Shown here piece after piece: positions 36,521 through 45,972 of a stretch of DNA of 64,000 nt. Source of the DNA: Flavobacterium frigoritolerans. GTDB lineage: Bacteria; Bacteroidota; Bacteroidia; Flavobacteriales; Flavobacteriaceae. The stretch spans positions 62,001 to 126,000 of the forward strand of contig NZ_JAOZEV010000012.1 in assembly GCF_025847275.1 (NCBI RefSeq). Direction: 5' to 3'. Made by a program: the position numbers and the translations under genes. The notes beneath the pieces are model-generated. The model ran no database searches. It saw only the letters and a program-made list of their open reading frames with translations, and was not told where the DNA came from. How positions within the stretch are numbered: position 1 is the first letter of the stretch; each line of letters begins with the position of its first letter.

Positions 36521-38272
36521 TTGATTGAAAAGAATTTGATAAGCGATAGATTTAGTTTTACAAAACTAAAATTTGAACATAGAAAAGTAATTCATTATAC
36601 TTTACTGGCATTTGTTATTTTTTTACAAGTTATGGCAGTTATAATTTGGCATAATGAATCGACGAATGAGACTAAAATGTCTAAATTTTTTGATTCGATA
36701 AGTAATTTAGGGAATCTAAAAGAACTTACCAATGAGATTAATGATTCATTTATTAATTCTCAAAAACATTACAACCATTATATAAGTAACAAAGATGAAG
36801 CTTCGTTGAAAAAATATTCAGCTTCATTAATTGAGACGGGTGAATTGGTAAATAAGTTAAATAATGCTACTGAAAATAACACAGAGTTAAAAAAAGTTTT
36901 ATTAGAGAAAAGTAAATCAGAGTTGGGTATTTTGGCTCTTAAATCGACTATTGACTCTATCATTAATTTACAAACAGAACCTAATAATAAGGAAATTTCA
37001 AATTTATTAGATTTTAAAAAATTTGAGTACAAAAAAATCCTAGACAGCATAAAAACTGATTCTTATGTGAAAATTGACAGCGTATCCAAAAAAGGTCTTT
37101 TTTCTCGATTAGGTGATGCTCTTGCAGGAAAAACGGAAATACAAAAAGAACAGTTAAAAATTATTGTGACTATGAAGTACAATGATAAACTTGTATCAGG
37201 AAGTATTGAAGATCAAATAAAAAATGTTTTTTTGACTACTAATAAATACTATGAAAAACAATTTGATAATTTAAAAAAATCATTTTCAAAATTAAGAAAT
37301 CAGGATTTAAAACTAACGGAACTTAATAATAAATTATTAGATCTTAGTGCTACAGTATTACCTAGTTATAGCCAACCTATTAATGCGCTTCAGGCCGATT
37401 CTCAAAAAAAATTAGAAAATCAATACAAATCAAATATAACAGTTAGGAATTACACATTATTGGTGCTAATAATAGTAATGTTAATTATATCTATCATTCT
37501 ATTTAGTTTTACCAGAATGGCTTTTGAATACGAGAAAAGACTGACTACGGCTCAGAATCAGATTCGCCAAAGTTTAAGCTTTAAAAATAGAATTATGGGA
37601 ATGATTAGTCATGAAATTAGGTCGCCTTTGAGTATAATTTCTATGTATAGTAAAAAAATCAGTTCTTCTATTCAAGATACTGAAATTAAAGAAACTTTTA
37701 AATCTATCCAATTTACAACTAATTCTTTGTTGTTGCTGTCAAATCAAATTTTGGAGTATTCTAAAGAGGAAAATCATGAACTTGAGTTAAAGAATAAAAA
37801 TTTTTATTTAAAAACTGAAATAGATCAGATCATAAATTCTTTGGCTTCATTGGTAGAAAGTAAAGGAAATAAAATAGAAGTAAGTTCTAATTTAAATTCC
37901 GATTATGAAATTTACTCTGATGCAACAAAGATTCATCAACTCTTTTATAATATAGTTGGGAATGCAAATAAATTTACAGAAAATGGGCTCATATCAATTA
38001 GTCTTGATCTTGAGAAAAACTCAGATTATGAGCATAATTTAAAAATAGAAATTCAGGATAGTGGAGTTGGTATTCCTGAAAATGATTTGAAGAATATATT
38101 TGAGTTATATTATCAAGGAGCTGTTTCAAATAAAATGAATGATTTAGGAGTTGGTTTAGGACTAAACCTATGCAAAGAAATAGTTGAATTATTTGATGGT
38201 GAAATTAATATTGAAAGCGAAGAAGGAAAAGGCACAAAAGTTGTATTTAATTTGATATTAAGTCCAGTTTAA
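36521..38272 (+). CDS. Membrane sensor histidine kinase
   Basis: 583 residues from a TTG start; no better ATG precedes the first membrane segment. Membrane segments at about 24-43 and 310-330 enclose a helical extracytoplasmic sensor of about 265 residues, with an insertion KKGLFSRLGDALAGK near 187-201. HisKA domain with H364 in MISHEIRSPLSI. HATPase domain with N box NIVGNANKFTENG, DSGVGIPEND and GLGLNLCKEIVEL. It is followed after 59 bp by a NarL-type response regulator, its probable partner. No receiver domain is fused. Confidence 0.88.
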   Translation: MIEKNLISDRFSFTKLKFEHRKVIHYTLLAFVIFLQVMAVIIWHNESTNETKMSKFFDSISNLGNLKELTNEINDSFINSQKHYNHYISNKDEASLKKYSASLIETGELVNKLNNATENNTELKKVLLEKSKSELGILALKSTIDSIINLQTEPNNKEISNLLDFKKFEYKKILDSIKTDSYVKIDSVSKKGLFSRLGDALAGKTEIQKEQLKIIVTMKYNDKLVSGSIEDQIKNVFLTTNKYYEKQFDNLKKSFSKLRNQDLKLTELNNKLLDLSATVLPSYSQPINALQADSQKKLENQYKSNITVRNYTLLVLIIVMLIISIILFSFTRMAFEYEKRLTTAQNQIRQSLSFKNRIMGMISHEIRSPLSIISMYSKKISSSIQDTEIKETFKSIQFTTNSLLLLSNQILEYSKEENHELELKNKNFYLKTEIDQIINSLASLVESKGNKIEVSSNLNSDYEIYSDATKIHQLFYNIVGNANKFTENGLISISLDLEKNSDYEHNLKIEIQDSGVGIPENDLKNIFELYYQGAVSNKMNDLGVGLGLNLCKEIVELFDGEINIESEEGKGTKVVFNLILSPV

Positions 38273-38331
38273 AGTGCAAAAGAAATGAACTCTGTATATA
38301 AACAGGTTTGAAATAATTTAATTTATAGGCA

Positions 38332-38982
38332 ATGAATGCATCAAATAGCTATAGTTTTTTAATTGCCGACGACCATGTTGTAGTGCGTCAGGGAGTTGGG
38401 ATGATTCTTAAAGAGCTGTTCTTGAGTGCAGTGGTTTACAAGGCAGCAACTTTTAACGATACGTTTAAAATTTTAAAAGAAGTTAAAATCGATTTATTGA
38501 TTTTAGATGTGAATTTTCCAGATGGTAATAGTATAAATATTTTGGCAGAGATTAAAGCAATTCAGCCAGATGTAAAAATATTGATATTTTCTGCACTAGA
38601 AGAAAGTATCTATGCGATGAGATATCTAAATGCTGGTGCATCAGGTTATTTAACCAAAGAAAGTTCAGAAGATGAAATGAAATTAGCAATAAACTCAATG
38701 CTTTCTTCTGGAAAATACATTACTCAGAACATAAAAGATAAAATACTAGACTCCTATATTTCAAAAAAACCAACCAATCCATTAGAAGTATTATCAAACA
38801 GGGAGATGGAAGTAGCTCGTTTGTTTGTTAAAGGATATGGAAATTTAGAAATACTAGAATTGTTGAAAATAAAGAAAACTACTGTTAGCACTTACAAAAA
38901 CAGAATTTTTGAAAAATTAGAAGTGGACAACTTAGCCGCACTTATAAAGATTTTTCAGTTATATCATGATGAAACTGCGTAG
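38332..38982 (+). CDS. NarL/LuxR-type response regulator
   Basis: 216 residues. Receiver with acidic pair D13-D14, phospho-acceptor D59 (LLILDVNFPDG), and K in YLTKESSE. LuxR-type HTH at the C-terminus (LSNREMEVARLFVKGYGNLE, then KKTTVSTYKNRIFEKLEV). Same strand and close behind the membrane kinase; a terminator follows, so the pair is a unit. Confidence 0.92.
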   Translation: MNASNSYSFLIADDHVVVRQGVGMILKELFLSAVVYKAATFNDTFKILKEVKIDLLILDVNFPDGNSINILAEIKAIQPDVKILIFSALEESIYAMRYLNAGASGYLTKESSEDEMKLAINSMLSSGKYITQNIKDKILDSYISKKPTNPLEVLSNREMEVARLFVKGYGNLEILELLKIKKTTVSTYKNRIFEKLEVDNLAALIKIFQLYHDETA

Positions 38983-39020
38983 TTTCATAGACACTATTAT
39001 TTTGTTGGCATAAATATTAA

Positions 39021-39054
39021 AAAAAGCGGGGTTTATAATTTCCTCGCTTTTTTT
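39021..39054 (+). terminator. Terminator after the kinase-regulator pair
   Basis: Imperfect GC-centred stem (AAAGCGGGG against CCTCGCTTT) with a T-rich 3' end. The rest of the 38983-39305 gap shows nothing else. Confidence 0.65.
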
Positions 39055-39305
39055 GTATGAAGTAAAGTCTATAAAGTCATTTAGATTTTGTAGAACAAAT
39101 TCTATATTAAGTTGTTTTTTGTACTATAAAGTATTGATTTCATTGGTAGTATATTTGTAATGTATAGTAAGAGACAAGTATATTTTGATATTTCTTATTA
39201 TGTTTTTTGATTTTATTAGGATCAAATGAAAGTTGATTTTATGAAAATTTATTTTGATCTACAGTCAATTTAAATTTATTGATAACTAATTTAGAAATAT
39301 AAGAT

Positions 39306-40529
39306 ATGGTATTCGATTTTTATAACAAGGATAGTTCTAAAGCTATGAATAATTTTCGCTCCAAATCTCGAGAAGACAGGAGCCCTGTTTTTTCTGGAAA
39401 ATTTATTAATCTATCAGAATTAAAAGCTCAGGAATTAAAACTAAAAGTTTTAGAAGAGCGCTTTCAATTTGCTCTTGAAGCATCAAATACTGGAGTATGG
39501 GATTGGAACATTAAAACAAACACCGTTTTTTATTCTTCTCAATCCTTTAAAATACTAGAAATTAATTCTGCAGACATTTTTGATAACCCAGAGCGTTGGG
39601 ATGAGATTGTGCATCCAGATGATTTAGAAGAGTATTATGCTGCAATTAATGAGCATTTTGAAAATAAAACACCATTTTATGAAAATTTTCATAGAGTATT
39701 AACTTCTAGCGGAAAATACAAATGGATTCTAGATAGAGGTGAAGTGATAGAACGTGATCGTAATGGTGAACCATTAAGAGTTATAGGAACACATACTGAT
39801 ATTACGGCTCAAAAGGAAAAAGAATTGGAGTTGGTTAAAACAATGAAACTATACAGTGAAAAGAATAGTCAATTATTGAATTTTTCGCATATAGTAGCTC
39901 ACAACTTAAATTCACATGCAGGAAATCTAAAATTGCTTTTAGATATGATTGATGCAGAAAACAAAAATGTAGAGAATAGTGAAGCTTTTAGCTATTTGCG
40001 AACGGTATCTGATGATTTGAATAAAACGATTACCGATTTATCTCAAATAGTCAATATTCAGAATAATATAAATATTGTTGTTAAACCTTTAAACCTAAAT
40101 AATTATTTAAAGAAAGTACTAAATGTTGTTAGCGCATACAACTATAGAAATTTTGGTACAATTATAAACAACATTCCGAAAGATGCAACTATAAATTTTA
40201 ATCCTGCTTATCTGGAAAGTGTTTTATTGAATTTTTGTACAAATGCTATTAAGTATGCTCATCCCGAAAGAGATTTAATAATTGAGTTTAATTTCTTTAT
40301 CGAAAATGGCAAAAAAGTGTTCACTATAACCGATAATGGTTTAGGTATAGATTTAAAAAAACATGGGCATTTGTTATTTGGAATGTATAAGACATTTCAT
40401 AAACATGAAGATTCACATGGCATCGGTTTATATATTACAAAAAACCAAATAGAATCAATGAATGGAGCTGTAAGCGTTGAAAGTGCAGTTGGGGTGGGAA
40501 GTACGTTTACAGTGACATTCAATGATTAA
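39306..40529 (+). CDS. Cytoplasmic PAS-domain sensor histidine kinase
   Basis: 407 residues with no membrane segment. PAS_3-type domain at about 50-170 (FALEASNTGVWDWNIKTNTV, then WILDRGEVIERDRNGEPLRV and a PAC end GTHTDITAQKE). The dimerisation motif FSHIVAHNLNSH with the probable phospho-acceptor H199 in AHNL is the variant common in Flavobacterium. HATPase: NFCTNAIKYAHP, DNGLGIDLKKHG, HGIGLYITKNQIES. It lies just after a kinase/regulator pair and has no regulator of its own, so it may feed the same pathway. Confidence 0.88.
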   Translation: MVFDFYNKDSSKAMNNFRSKSREDRSPVFSGKFINLSELKAQELKLKVLEERFQFALEASNTGVWDWNIKTNTVFYSSQSFKILEINSADIFDNPERWDEIVHPDDLEEYYAAINEHFENKTPFYENFHRVLTSSGKYKWILDRGEVIERDRNGEPLRVIGTHTDITAQKEKELELVKTMKLYSEKNSQLLNFSHIVAHNLNSHAGNLKLLLDMIDAENKNVENSEAFSYLRTVSDDLNKTITDLSQIVNIQNNINIVVKPLNLNNYLKKVLNVVSAYNYRNFGTIINNIPKDATINFNPAYLESVLLNFCTNAIKYAHPERDLIIEFNFFIENGKKVFTITDNGLGIDLKKHGHLLFGMYKTFHKHEDSHGIGLYITKNQIESMNGAVSVESAVGVGSTFTVTFND

Positions 40530-40577
40530 AATAGCAGCATACTTATTAAACATATAATACATAATTAATTTTAAATA

Positions 40578-40949
40578 ATGGAAAAATTTGTAATTACGAA
40601 AAATGCAAATGATGAGTTTCAATTTTATTTTATTGACAAAAACGGAGATACAATTTTAAGAAGCAGCGGATACACAAGAAAATTTATGTGTGAAAAAGGG
40701 GTAGAATCTGTAAAAAGCAATTCTCAAGATAGCTCTAAATTCTTTAAAAAAACGATTTCAGATGATAAGGTTTATTTTAATTTGAAAGCTTTTAATGGAA
40801 AAATTATTGGAATGAGTAAGATGTATGAAGATAGGATCTCGCGTGATAAAGGAATCGAATTCTTAAAAGAAAAGGCACCGAATGCTCCTATTGATGATCA
40901 AACAAAATCATCTGATAAGTATATAAAACCATCTTCTTTAGTATATTAA
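40578..40949 (+). CDS. DUF1508 (YegP-like) protein with two tandem repeats
   Basis: 123 residues. Two copies of the DUF1508 unit: MEKFVITKNANDEFQFYFID with GDTILRSSGYTRK, and SDDKVYFNLKAFNGKIIGMS. Each has the family pattern of strand, FxLKAxNGxxI, then a helix. Function of the family is not established. The C-terminal tail (after about 105) is disordered-looking. Confidence 0.85.
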   Translation: MEKFVITKNANDEFQFYFIDKNGDTILRSSGYTRKFMCEKGVESVKSNSQDSSKFFKKTISDDKVYFNLKAFNGKIIGMSKMYEDRISRDKGIEFLKEKAPNAPIDDQTKSSDKYIKPSSLVY

Positions 40950-40991
40950 TATTTAATTGGTTAAATAACTTACTTAAAATAAGAAGATTAA

Positions 40992-41023
40992 AAAAGCCCT
41001 CTAGGATTTCCTAGAGGGCTTTT
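40992..41023. terminator. Bidirectional terminator between the DUF1508 and Hc1 genes
   Basis: A perfect 14-bp stem (AAAAGCCCTCTAGG / CCTAGAGGGCTTTT) around ATTT, with A and T runs on both sides. It serves the converging genes at 40578 and 41212. Confidence 0.88.
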
Positions 41024-41035
41024 AATTTAATAGAA

Positions 41036-41212
41036 TTATTTTTTTGATTCTTCTACAGAAACTTTTCTAAATTCTTTTAATAGTTTCTCTAATTCTAGAG
41101 TTGATTTACGAGCTCTTGGTCCAGCTGCTTTCACACCTTTGTCCATTAGAGATTCATATTCAGTTTTGAATGTTTCAAATTCAGTTGCAATTTTGGCGAA
41201 TAAGTCGTTCAT
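41036..41212 (-). CDS. Histone H1-like DNA-binding protein, Hc1 family
   Basis: 58 residues, reading MNDLFAKIATEFETFKTEYE first and LEKLLKEFRKVSVEESKK last, with the conserved centre KGVKAAGPRARKSTLELE. This matches the small histone H1-like (Hc1) proteins found throughout Flavobacteriia: an N-terminal helix, a basic AAGxRARKxxLxLEKLLKEFRKxSV core, and a short tail. It should bind DNA and help organise the nucleoid. Converges on the DUF1508 gene with a shared terminator. Confidence 0.9.
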   Translation of the reverse strand: MNDLFAKIATEFETFKTEYESLMDKGVKAAGPRARKSTLELEKLLKEFRKVSVEESKK

Positions 41213-41366
41213 GATATGCTTTTATTTAATTAGAGCGCAAAAGTAAAATTTTGTAAGTAAGAATTAAATTATTTGCTGTTAAATTCATCATTTTTTTTTC
41301 GATGTATTATTCTGACTTAAATTGTTATTGAAAAAGCATACAATGTAGTCTAATCTCTTTATGCTA

Positions 41367-42395
41367 TTACTCCGCTTTCCTAATTAACGGAATTACCTTT
41401 GCTCCAATTAATTCTATTGCATTCATCAATTGAGAATGTGTAAGTCCAGCATTGTCCATTTGGAACGTAAATCTCGAAATTCCGCCAAGAGATTCGCTAT
41501 GTCTTAAAATCTTCTCGGCTACTTGTTCAGGATTCCCTACAACCAATACGCCTTTTTCGTCAATAAGACTATCAAATTGCCCTTTTGTAACTGGTGGCCA
41601 ACCGCGTTCTTTACCTAATTTGGTCCAAAGTTCAGCATAACCCGGATAATAATCGGCAATTGCTTTTTCATTTGTACTTCCTACATAACCTGGCGAATGC
41701 AAACCAACTTTTAGCTCTTTGGTAGTAAATCCTGCTGCTTTTCCTGCTTCTCGATACAAATCAATCAACGGACGAAAACGATGCGTTTGTCCTCCTATAA
41801 CGGCAACCATTAATGGCAATCCCAGATTTCCTGCTCTTACAAAAGACTCCGGAGTACCGCCAACGCCTAGCCATATTGGTAATTTTTCTTGTAATGCCCG
41901 TGGGTAAATAGGAAGATTATTTAATGCAGGACGAAACTTTCCTGACCAAGTGACGAATTCATTATCTCTTATTTGGAGTAAAAGTTCTAGTTTTTCTTTA
42001 AAAAGTTGGTCGTAATCATTAAGATTAAACCCAAATAACGGATAAGCTTCAATAGATGATCCACGTCCAACAACAATCTCAGCTCGTCCTTTGGAAATTA
42101 AATCCAACGTAGCAAAACTTTGATATACACGAACAGGATCTGCAGCGCTTAAAACACTCACTGCACTTGTTAACCGAATAGTATTTGTTCGTGATGCAGC
42201 AGCAGCTAAAATTACTGCCGTAGCAGAATCTAAAAATTCTTTTTTATGATGCTCACCAATACCAAATACGTCAAGACCTACCTGATCAGCTAGTTCAATT
42301 CTTTGTAATAATTGTTCCATTGCATCTACGCTACTTAGCGTATTATTGTCTCCGTACATTGCAGAGGCAAAACTATCTATACCTATTTCAATCAT
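41367..42395 (-). CDS. LLM class flavin-dependent oxidoreductase
   Basis: 342 residues of the luciferase-like monooxygenase family. The N-terminus MIEIGIDSFASAM, the conserved FGIGEHHKKEF, the strand-rich core SAVSVLSAADPVRVYQSFAT and VVGRGSSIEAYPLFG are those of the LLM group often called alkane-type in genome annotation. It uses reduced flavin; substrate unknown. Monocistronic. The downstream gap holds no clear terminator. Confidence 0.9.
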   Translation of the reverse strand: MIEIGIDSFASAMYGDNNTLSSVDAMEQLLQRIELADQVGLDVFGIGEHHKKEFLDSATAVILAAAASRTNTIRLTSAVSVLSAADPVRVYQSFATLDLISKGRAEIVVGRGSSIEAYPLFGFNLNDYDQLFKEKLELLLQIRDNEFVTWSGKFRPALNNLPIYPRALQEKLPIWLGVGGTPESFVRAGNLGLPLMVAVIGGQTHRFRPLIDLYREAGKAAGFTTKELKVGLHSPGYVGSTNEKAIADYYPGYAELWTKLGKERGWPPVTKGQFDSLIDEKGVLVVGNPEQVAEKILRHSESLGGISRFTFQMDNAGLTHSQLMNAIELIGAKVIPLIRKAE

Positions 42396-42603
42396 ATAGT
42401 AAAGATAATAAATTTTGTTTTCTTTTTATTGTTGCTCGATTTAAGTATTCGCTAGGTATTAATCAGAGTTTTTTGAGCTTATCACTAGAGGTAGAAATCG
42501 AAGGGAAATTTCCTTGGCAGAAAAGTAAGGAATTAGATGATTAACTTATTAAAGATGAGATTGTAATTTAACATAAATTATATAGAATTAATCTAAATAA
42601 TTT

Positions 42604-42634
42604 TTTGTTAAAGGATTATTAATATTTACATTTG
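42604..42634 (+). promoter_or_regulatory. Promoter of the siderophore-type TonB receptor
   Basis: TTTG at 42604-42607 and TACATTTG at 42627-42634 are 19 nt apart, a full match to the Bacteroidota promoter (TTG, about 19 nt, TAnnTTTG). The start point would be near 42640, at the edge of the shared box at 42640-42664. Confidence 0.65.
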
Positions 42635-42639
42635 TGCTG

Positions 42640-42664
42640 TTTTTATTTAGAACGATTAAAAACA
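42640..42664. promoter_or_regulatory. Candidate iron-regulator operator, copy 1
   Basis: TTTTTATTTAGA, three variable bases, then ATTAAAAACA. Twenty-two of 25 positions equal the site at 57511-57535. The outer parts TGTTTTTA and TTAAAAACA are nearly palindromic, as for a dimeric repressor. It covers the predicted transcription start and ends 25 nt before the receptor ATG. Identity as a Fur-type site is inference from the genes it serves. Confidence 0.55.
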
Positions 42665-42689
42665 GGTAAACAATCAAATTTAAAAATTA

Positions 42690-45092
42690 ATGAAATATCT
42701 CAACTTAAGAATATCACAGTTTATATTTACAATTTGTTTTCTATTTACGGTCATAATATCCTTTGCGCAACAACAAAGCCCAGGGAAAATTAAAGGACAA
42801 ATAAGAACATCAAACGGCAAACCTCTAATAGGAGTGAGCATCATCCTAAAAGCTTCTAAATACAGCACTACGACTAGTAGTGATGGTAGCTTTAAATTTG
42901 ACAAAATAACAGCTAATATCTATACTTTACAGGCATCGTTAAAAGGTTACGAGACAATTGAACAAGAGATTAGTGTCTCTAAGAATCAAACAACTTCACT
43001 TAACTTACTCCTAAAAGTTTCAAACAAAGGCCAAGCATTGAGTAGTTTAAGCTCTGAAAGTAATGGATCTCAGCTTGATGAAATAATTGTTTCGGCAAGT
43101 AGAAAGGTAGAGACTTTATCTAAAACGCCTTCATCTGTAACGGTTATTAATGCTAAGGATATAGACAATTTATCAATAGTAAGCCCGAATATTGCAAATG
43201 TTCTTGCTTATGCAGTTCCAGGTTTAGGTTCGGCAACAAATAATACTGGTAATTACGGACAAACATTAAGAGGAAGGAATCCTTTGGTTCTTATCGACGG
43301 AATTCCGCAATCGACGCCATTAAAATCTGCAGGAAGAGAAATGCGTTCTATTGATCCTTCGGTTATTGAACGTATTGAGGTTATAAAAGGGGCTACAGCT
43401 GTTTATGGTAATGGTGCCGATGGTGGTTTGATAAATTACATTACAAAATCAGGGAAAACACAAAAGAAATTTGCTGGATATAGTGAAGCTGGTACCAATG
43501 GTAATATTAAGGGAGATAGTGTTGTAGGCTATAGACTTTTGCAACAGTTTTATGGTAGAATTAAGAAGTTTAATTATTTCGTAGGTGGAGTTTATGAAAA
43601 AACAGGTGTTTTTCGTGATGCCGAAGGTGAAGTTATCTCTCCTGAATATGGATTGGGTGAAACTAAAACATACAATGTCTTTACAAAACTAGGATATGAC
43701 TTTACTGATAAGCAAAGAATTGACTTAATGTATAATTATTTTAGTTCTAATCAAGATTCTGATTTTGTACTTAAAAATGGTGTTTATGGAGTTAGCCCAG
43801 CAATTGGTGTACTCGGAAATAGATTGGGAGCTGATGAAGGGACACGTTATAATCACAATATTAATTTGCAATATGTAAACAAAGAGATTTTTGGAAATAC
43901 TAGTTTAACGGCTAATTTATACTTTCAGGATTTCTTAACTATTTTTTCTAATTCCGCTTTTTTCTACGGAACTGGACAATCTCAAACTGCCTCTACCAAA
44001 AAAGGATTAAGAGTTTATTTAAACACCCCATTTACTGTTTCTTCAAACTTTACGGGAGATGTTAATTATGGCTTCGATTTATTAAATGATAAAACAAACC
44101 AAAAACTAGTTGATGGTAGAGTTTGGGTTCCAAACATTGATATGGTTAATGTTGCTCCTTATGTACAATTATCAACTCAATTGTTCGAAGATTGGACGGT
44201 AAAAGCTGGTTTACGTGCAGAAAACATCAAAATAAATATCGACGATTATAATACACTTGCTACTGGTGCAAATGAAGCAGGAAGTGTTGCTGTAAAAGGT
44301 GGCGAACTTAATTATGAGGCATTTGTTTTTAATACTGGAATAAGATATTCTAAATTCAAATTCTTTAACCCTTTTATCAGTTTCTCTCAAGCTTTTTCGG
44401 TATTTGATTTAGGTAGAGTGCTTACCGCAGCTAAACAAGATGCTATCTCTAAATTAGAAACAGAACCAATTATCGTTAATAACTACGAAGGTGGTTTTAG
44501 CAGCCAATTAGGGAAGTTTAATCTAAGTGCAGCTTATTATTATAGCACATCTAAATTAGGAACTAATTTAATTCAAGTTGATGGTTTCTTACTTGCAGAG
44601 CGTTTGCCAGAGCGTGTATGGGGGTATGAAATTCAAGCTGATTATCAAGTAATAAAACAACTTACAATAGGAGGGAATTATGCCTATGTACAAGGAAGAG
44701 GTGATAAAGACGGAGATGGTCATTTTTATGGAGATAATGATATTTATTTAAAATCGAACAGAATCCCTCCAGTTAAAATGACTGGTTACGCAAAATTTGG
44801 CAACGAAAGATTAAACGTAGAAGTATATTGGATCTATGTAGGTGATCGTGATTATTTTAAACCAAATGCCAAAGGCGCTTATGCAATTGGTGAAGGTCCA
44901 ATTAAATCATTCAACATATGGAACTTGGCAACAGCCTATAAAGTAACTGACCAAATTAGAGTAAAATTAGGTATTGAGAATCTGCTGAACACAAATTATT
45001 ATACTACAACTTCTCAATTTTATGGCACAAATGCCAATTATACTAGAGGAAATGGTTCAAGATTTAATCTAGCAGTTGGGTACAGTTTCTAA
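42690..45092 (+). CDS. TonB-dependent siderophore-type receptor
   Basis: 800 residues. Signal peptide ends SFAQ. Carboxypeptidase-regulatory-like domain (IKGQIRTSNGKPLIGVSIIL) at about 30-110; plug from about 130 (DEIIVSASRKVETLSKTPSS, GQTLRGRNPLVLIDGIPQ, VIERIEVIKGATAVYGNGAD) and a FhuA/FhuE-like barrel ending RFNLAVGYSF. The plug is of the ferric-siderophore type rather than SusC. The position next to the hydroxamate gene cluster and the shared box in its promoter suggest it imports that siderophore or a similar one. Confidence 0.92.
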   Translation: MKYLNLRISQFIFTICFLFTVIISFAQQQSPGKIKGQIRTSNGKPLIGVSIILKASKYSTTTSSDGSFKFDKITANIYTLQASLKGYETIEQEISVSKNQTTSLNLLLKVSNKGQALSSLSSESNGSQLDEIIVSASRKVETLSKTPSSVTVINAKDIDNLSIVSPNIANVLAYAVPGLGSATNNTGNYGQTLRGRNPLVLIDGIPQSTPLKSAGREMRSIDPSVIERIEVIKGATAVYGNGADGGLINYITKSGKTQKKFAGYSEAGTNGNIKGDSVVGYRLLQQFYGRIKKFNYFVGGVYEKTGVFRDAEGEVISPEYGLGETKTYNVFTKLGYDFTDKQRIDLMYNYFSSNQDSDFVLKNGVYGVSPAIGVLGNRLGADEGTRYNHNINLQYVNKEIFGNTSLTANLYFQDFLTIFSNSAFFYGTGQSQTASTKKGLRVYLNTPFTVSSNFTGDVNYGFDLLNDKTNQKLVDGRVWVPNIDMVNVAPYVQLSTQLFEDWTVKAGLRAENIKINIDDYNTLATGANEAGSVAVKGGELNYEAFVFNTGIRYSKFKFFNPFISFSQAFSVFDLGRVLTAAKQDAISKLETEPIIVNNYEGGFSSQLGKFNLSAAYYYSTSKLGTNLIQVDGFLLAERLPERVWGYEIQADYQVIKQLTIGGNYAYVQGRGDKDGDGHFYGDNDIYLKSNRIPPVKMTGYAKFGNERLNVEVYWIYVGDRDYFKPNAKGAYAIGEGPIKSFNIWNLATAYKVTDQIRVKLGIENLLNTNYYTTTSQFYGTNANYTRGNGSRFNLAVGYSF

Positions 45093-45116
45093 GACAATCA
45101 TTTAAGTTATATTTAA

Positions 45117-45150
45117 AAGGTTCCTGGTGTTTTTTCAGGAACCTTTTTTT
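45117..45150 (+). terminator. Rho-independent terminator after the receptor
   Basis: Perfect 10-bp stem AAGGTTCCTG / CAGGAACCTT with a 9-nt loop and a T run. Confidence 0.88.
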
Positions 45151-45249
45151 ATCCTGCAAGTTTTTTTAAGTTTCTGAGCAACAAAGGTTCTAAGGGACTA
45201 AGAAACTGAGACTTTATACTTGCATAGATCATTTTACCATTTATATAAA

Positions 45250-45486
45250 CTCCAGAGAAGCATAATATTTATAGCTAATATATTATGTTCTACGATTTAA
45301 AGCTCCAGCCGGAGCGATACCCTTTCTAATTTCGAAATATGTCACCCCGATGGGGTTCTTTTAAAAAATAATTAAATTTTCTATAAATATAGCGTCCCGC
45401 TGGGACTTCTTTATTAGTAACCAAAAGCCTCTAATTATATGATTTCTCTTTCTCACAAAGCACAATTTTTCGAAAGCCTCTGAATT
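45250..45486. repeat. Dispersed hairpin-rich repeat, copy 1
   Basis: 237 bp, nearly identical to 45670-45906 with an exact offset of 420 bp and no net length change. It contains a row of small inverted repeats: GCTCCAGCCGGAGC (45302-45315), ACCCCGATGGGGT (45344-45356) and GTCCCGCTGGGAC (45394-45406). No coding frame. A degraded third copy is at 59013-59156. Confidence 0.85.
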
Positions 45487-45616
45487 ACCTCCTGCTTTAG
45501 CTGGAGGAATGATAAATAGAAGTTTAGTATGGTTTTATCCAAAATTGTTTGTTATTTGGCTAAAGCCAACAATATATTATCAATTCAAAACCTCCAGCTA
45601 AAGCAGGAGGCAATTC
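45482..45616. repeat. Large inverted repeat between the two hairpin-rich copies
   Basis: Arms at 45482-45507 and 45591-45616, 26 bp each with one mismatch, containing CCTCCTGCTTTAGCTGGAGG. Between them is a smaller stem TTGGCT/AGCCAA (45556-45569). As RNA it would fold into one long hairpin. Confidence 0.75.
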
Positions 45617-45669
45617 AAAAATGCTAGATTTTTTTTTGTATAAAACACATAGTAAATACTCTATGTCAG

Positions 45670-45906
45670 CTCCGGAGGAGCATAATATTTATAGCTAATA
45701 TATTATGTTCTACGGTTTAAAGCTCCAGCCGGAGCGATACCCTCTCTAATTGCAAAATATATCACCCCGATGGGGTTTTAAAAAAAATAATTAAATTTTC
45801 TATAAATATAACGTCCCGCTGGGACTTCCTTTATTAGTAACCAAAAGCCTCTAATTATATGATTTCTCTTTCTCACAAAGCACAATTTTTCGAAAGCCTC
45901 TGAATT
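45670..45906. repeat. Dispersed hairpin-rich repeat, copy 2
   Basis: The second 237-bp copy, on the same strand as copy 1, with the same set of small inverted repeats; the first one here reads GCTCCGGAGGAGC near 45669, a more regular stem than in copy 1. Confidence 0.85.
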
Positions 45907-45927
45907 GACCTAATCCTATAAATTTAA

Positions 45928-45959
45928 AAAGGCTATCAAAAATAATTTTGATAGCCTTT
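45928..45959 (-). terminator. Terminator of the siderophore operon (minus strand)
   Basis: Perfect 14-bp stem AAAGGCTATCAAAA / TTTTGATAGCCTTT with an ATAA loop, followed on the minus strand by a T-rich stretch, 14 bp beyond the stop of the ligase gene. Confidence 0.85.
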
Positions 45960-45972
45960 CTTCATTCCATTG

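Noticed and set aside
45250..45906. Insertion sequence or composite transposon
   Set aside because: The 237-bp direct repeats have no transposase frame and consist of small hairpins; they are better seen as dispersed palindromic repeats.
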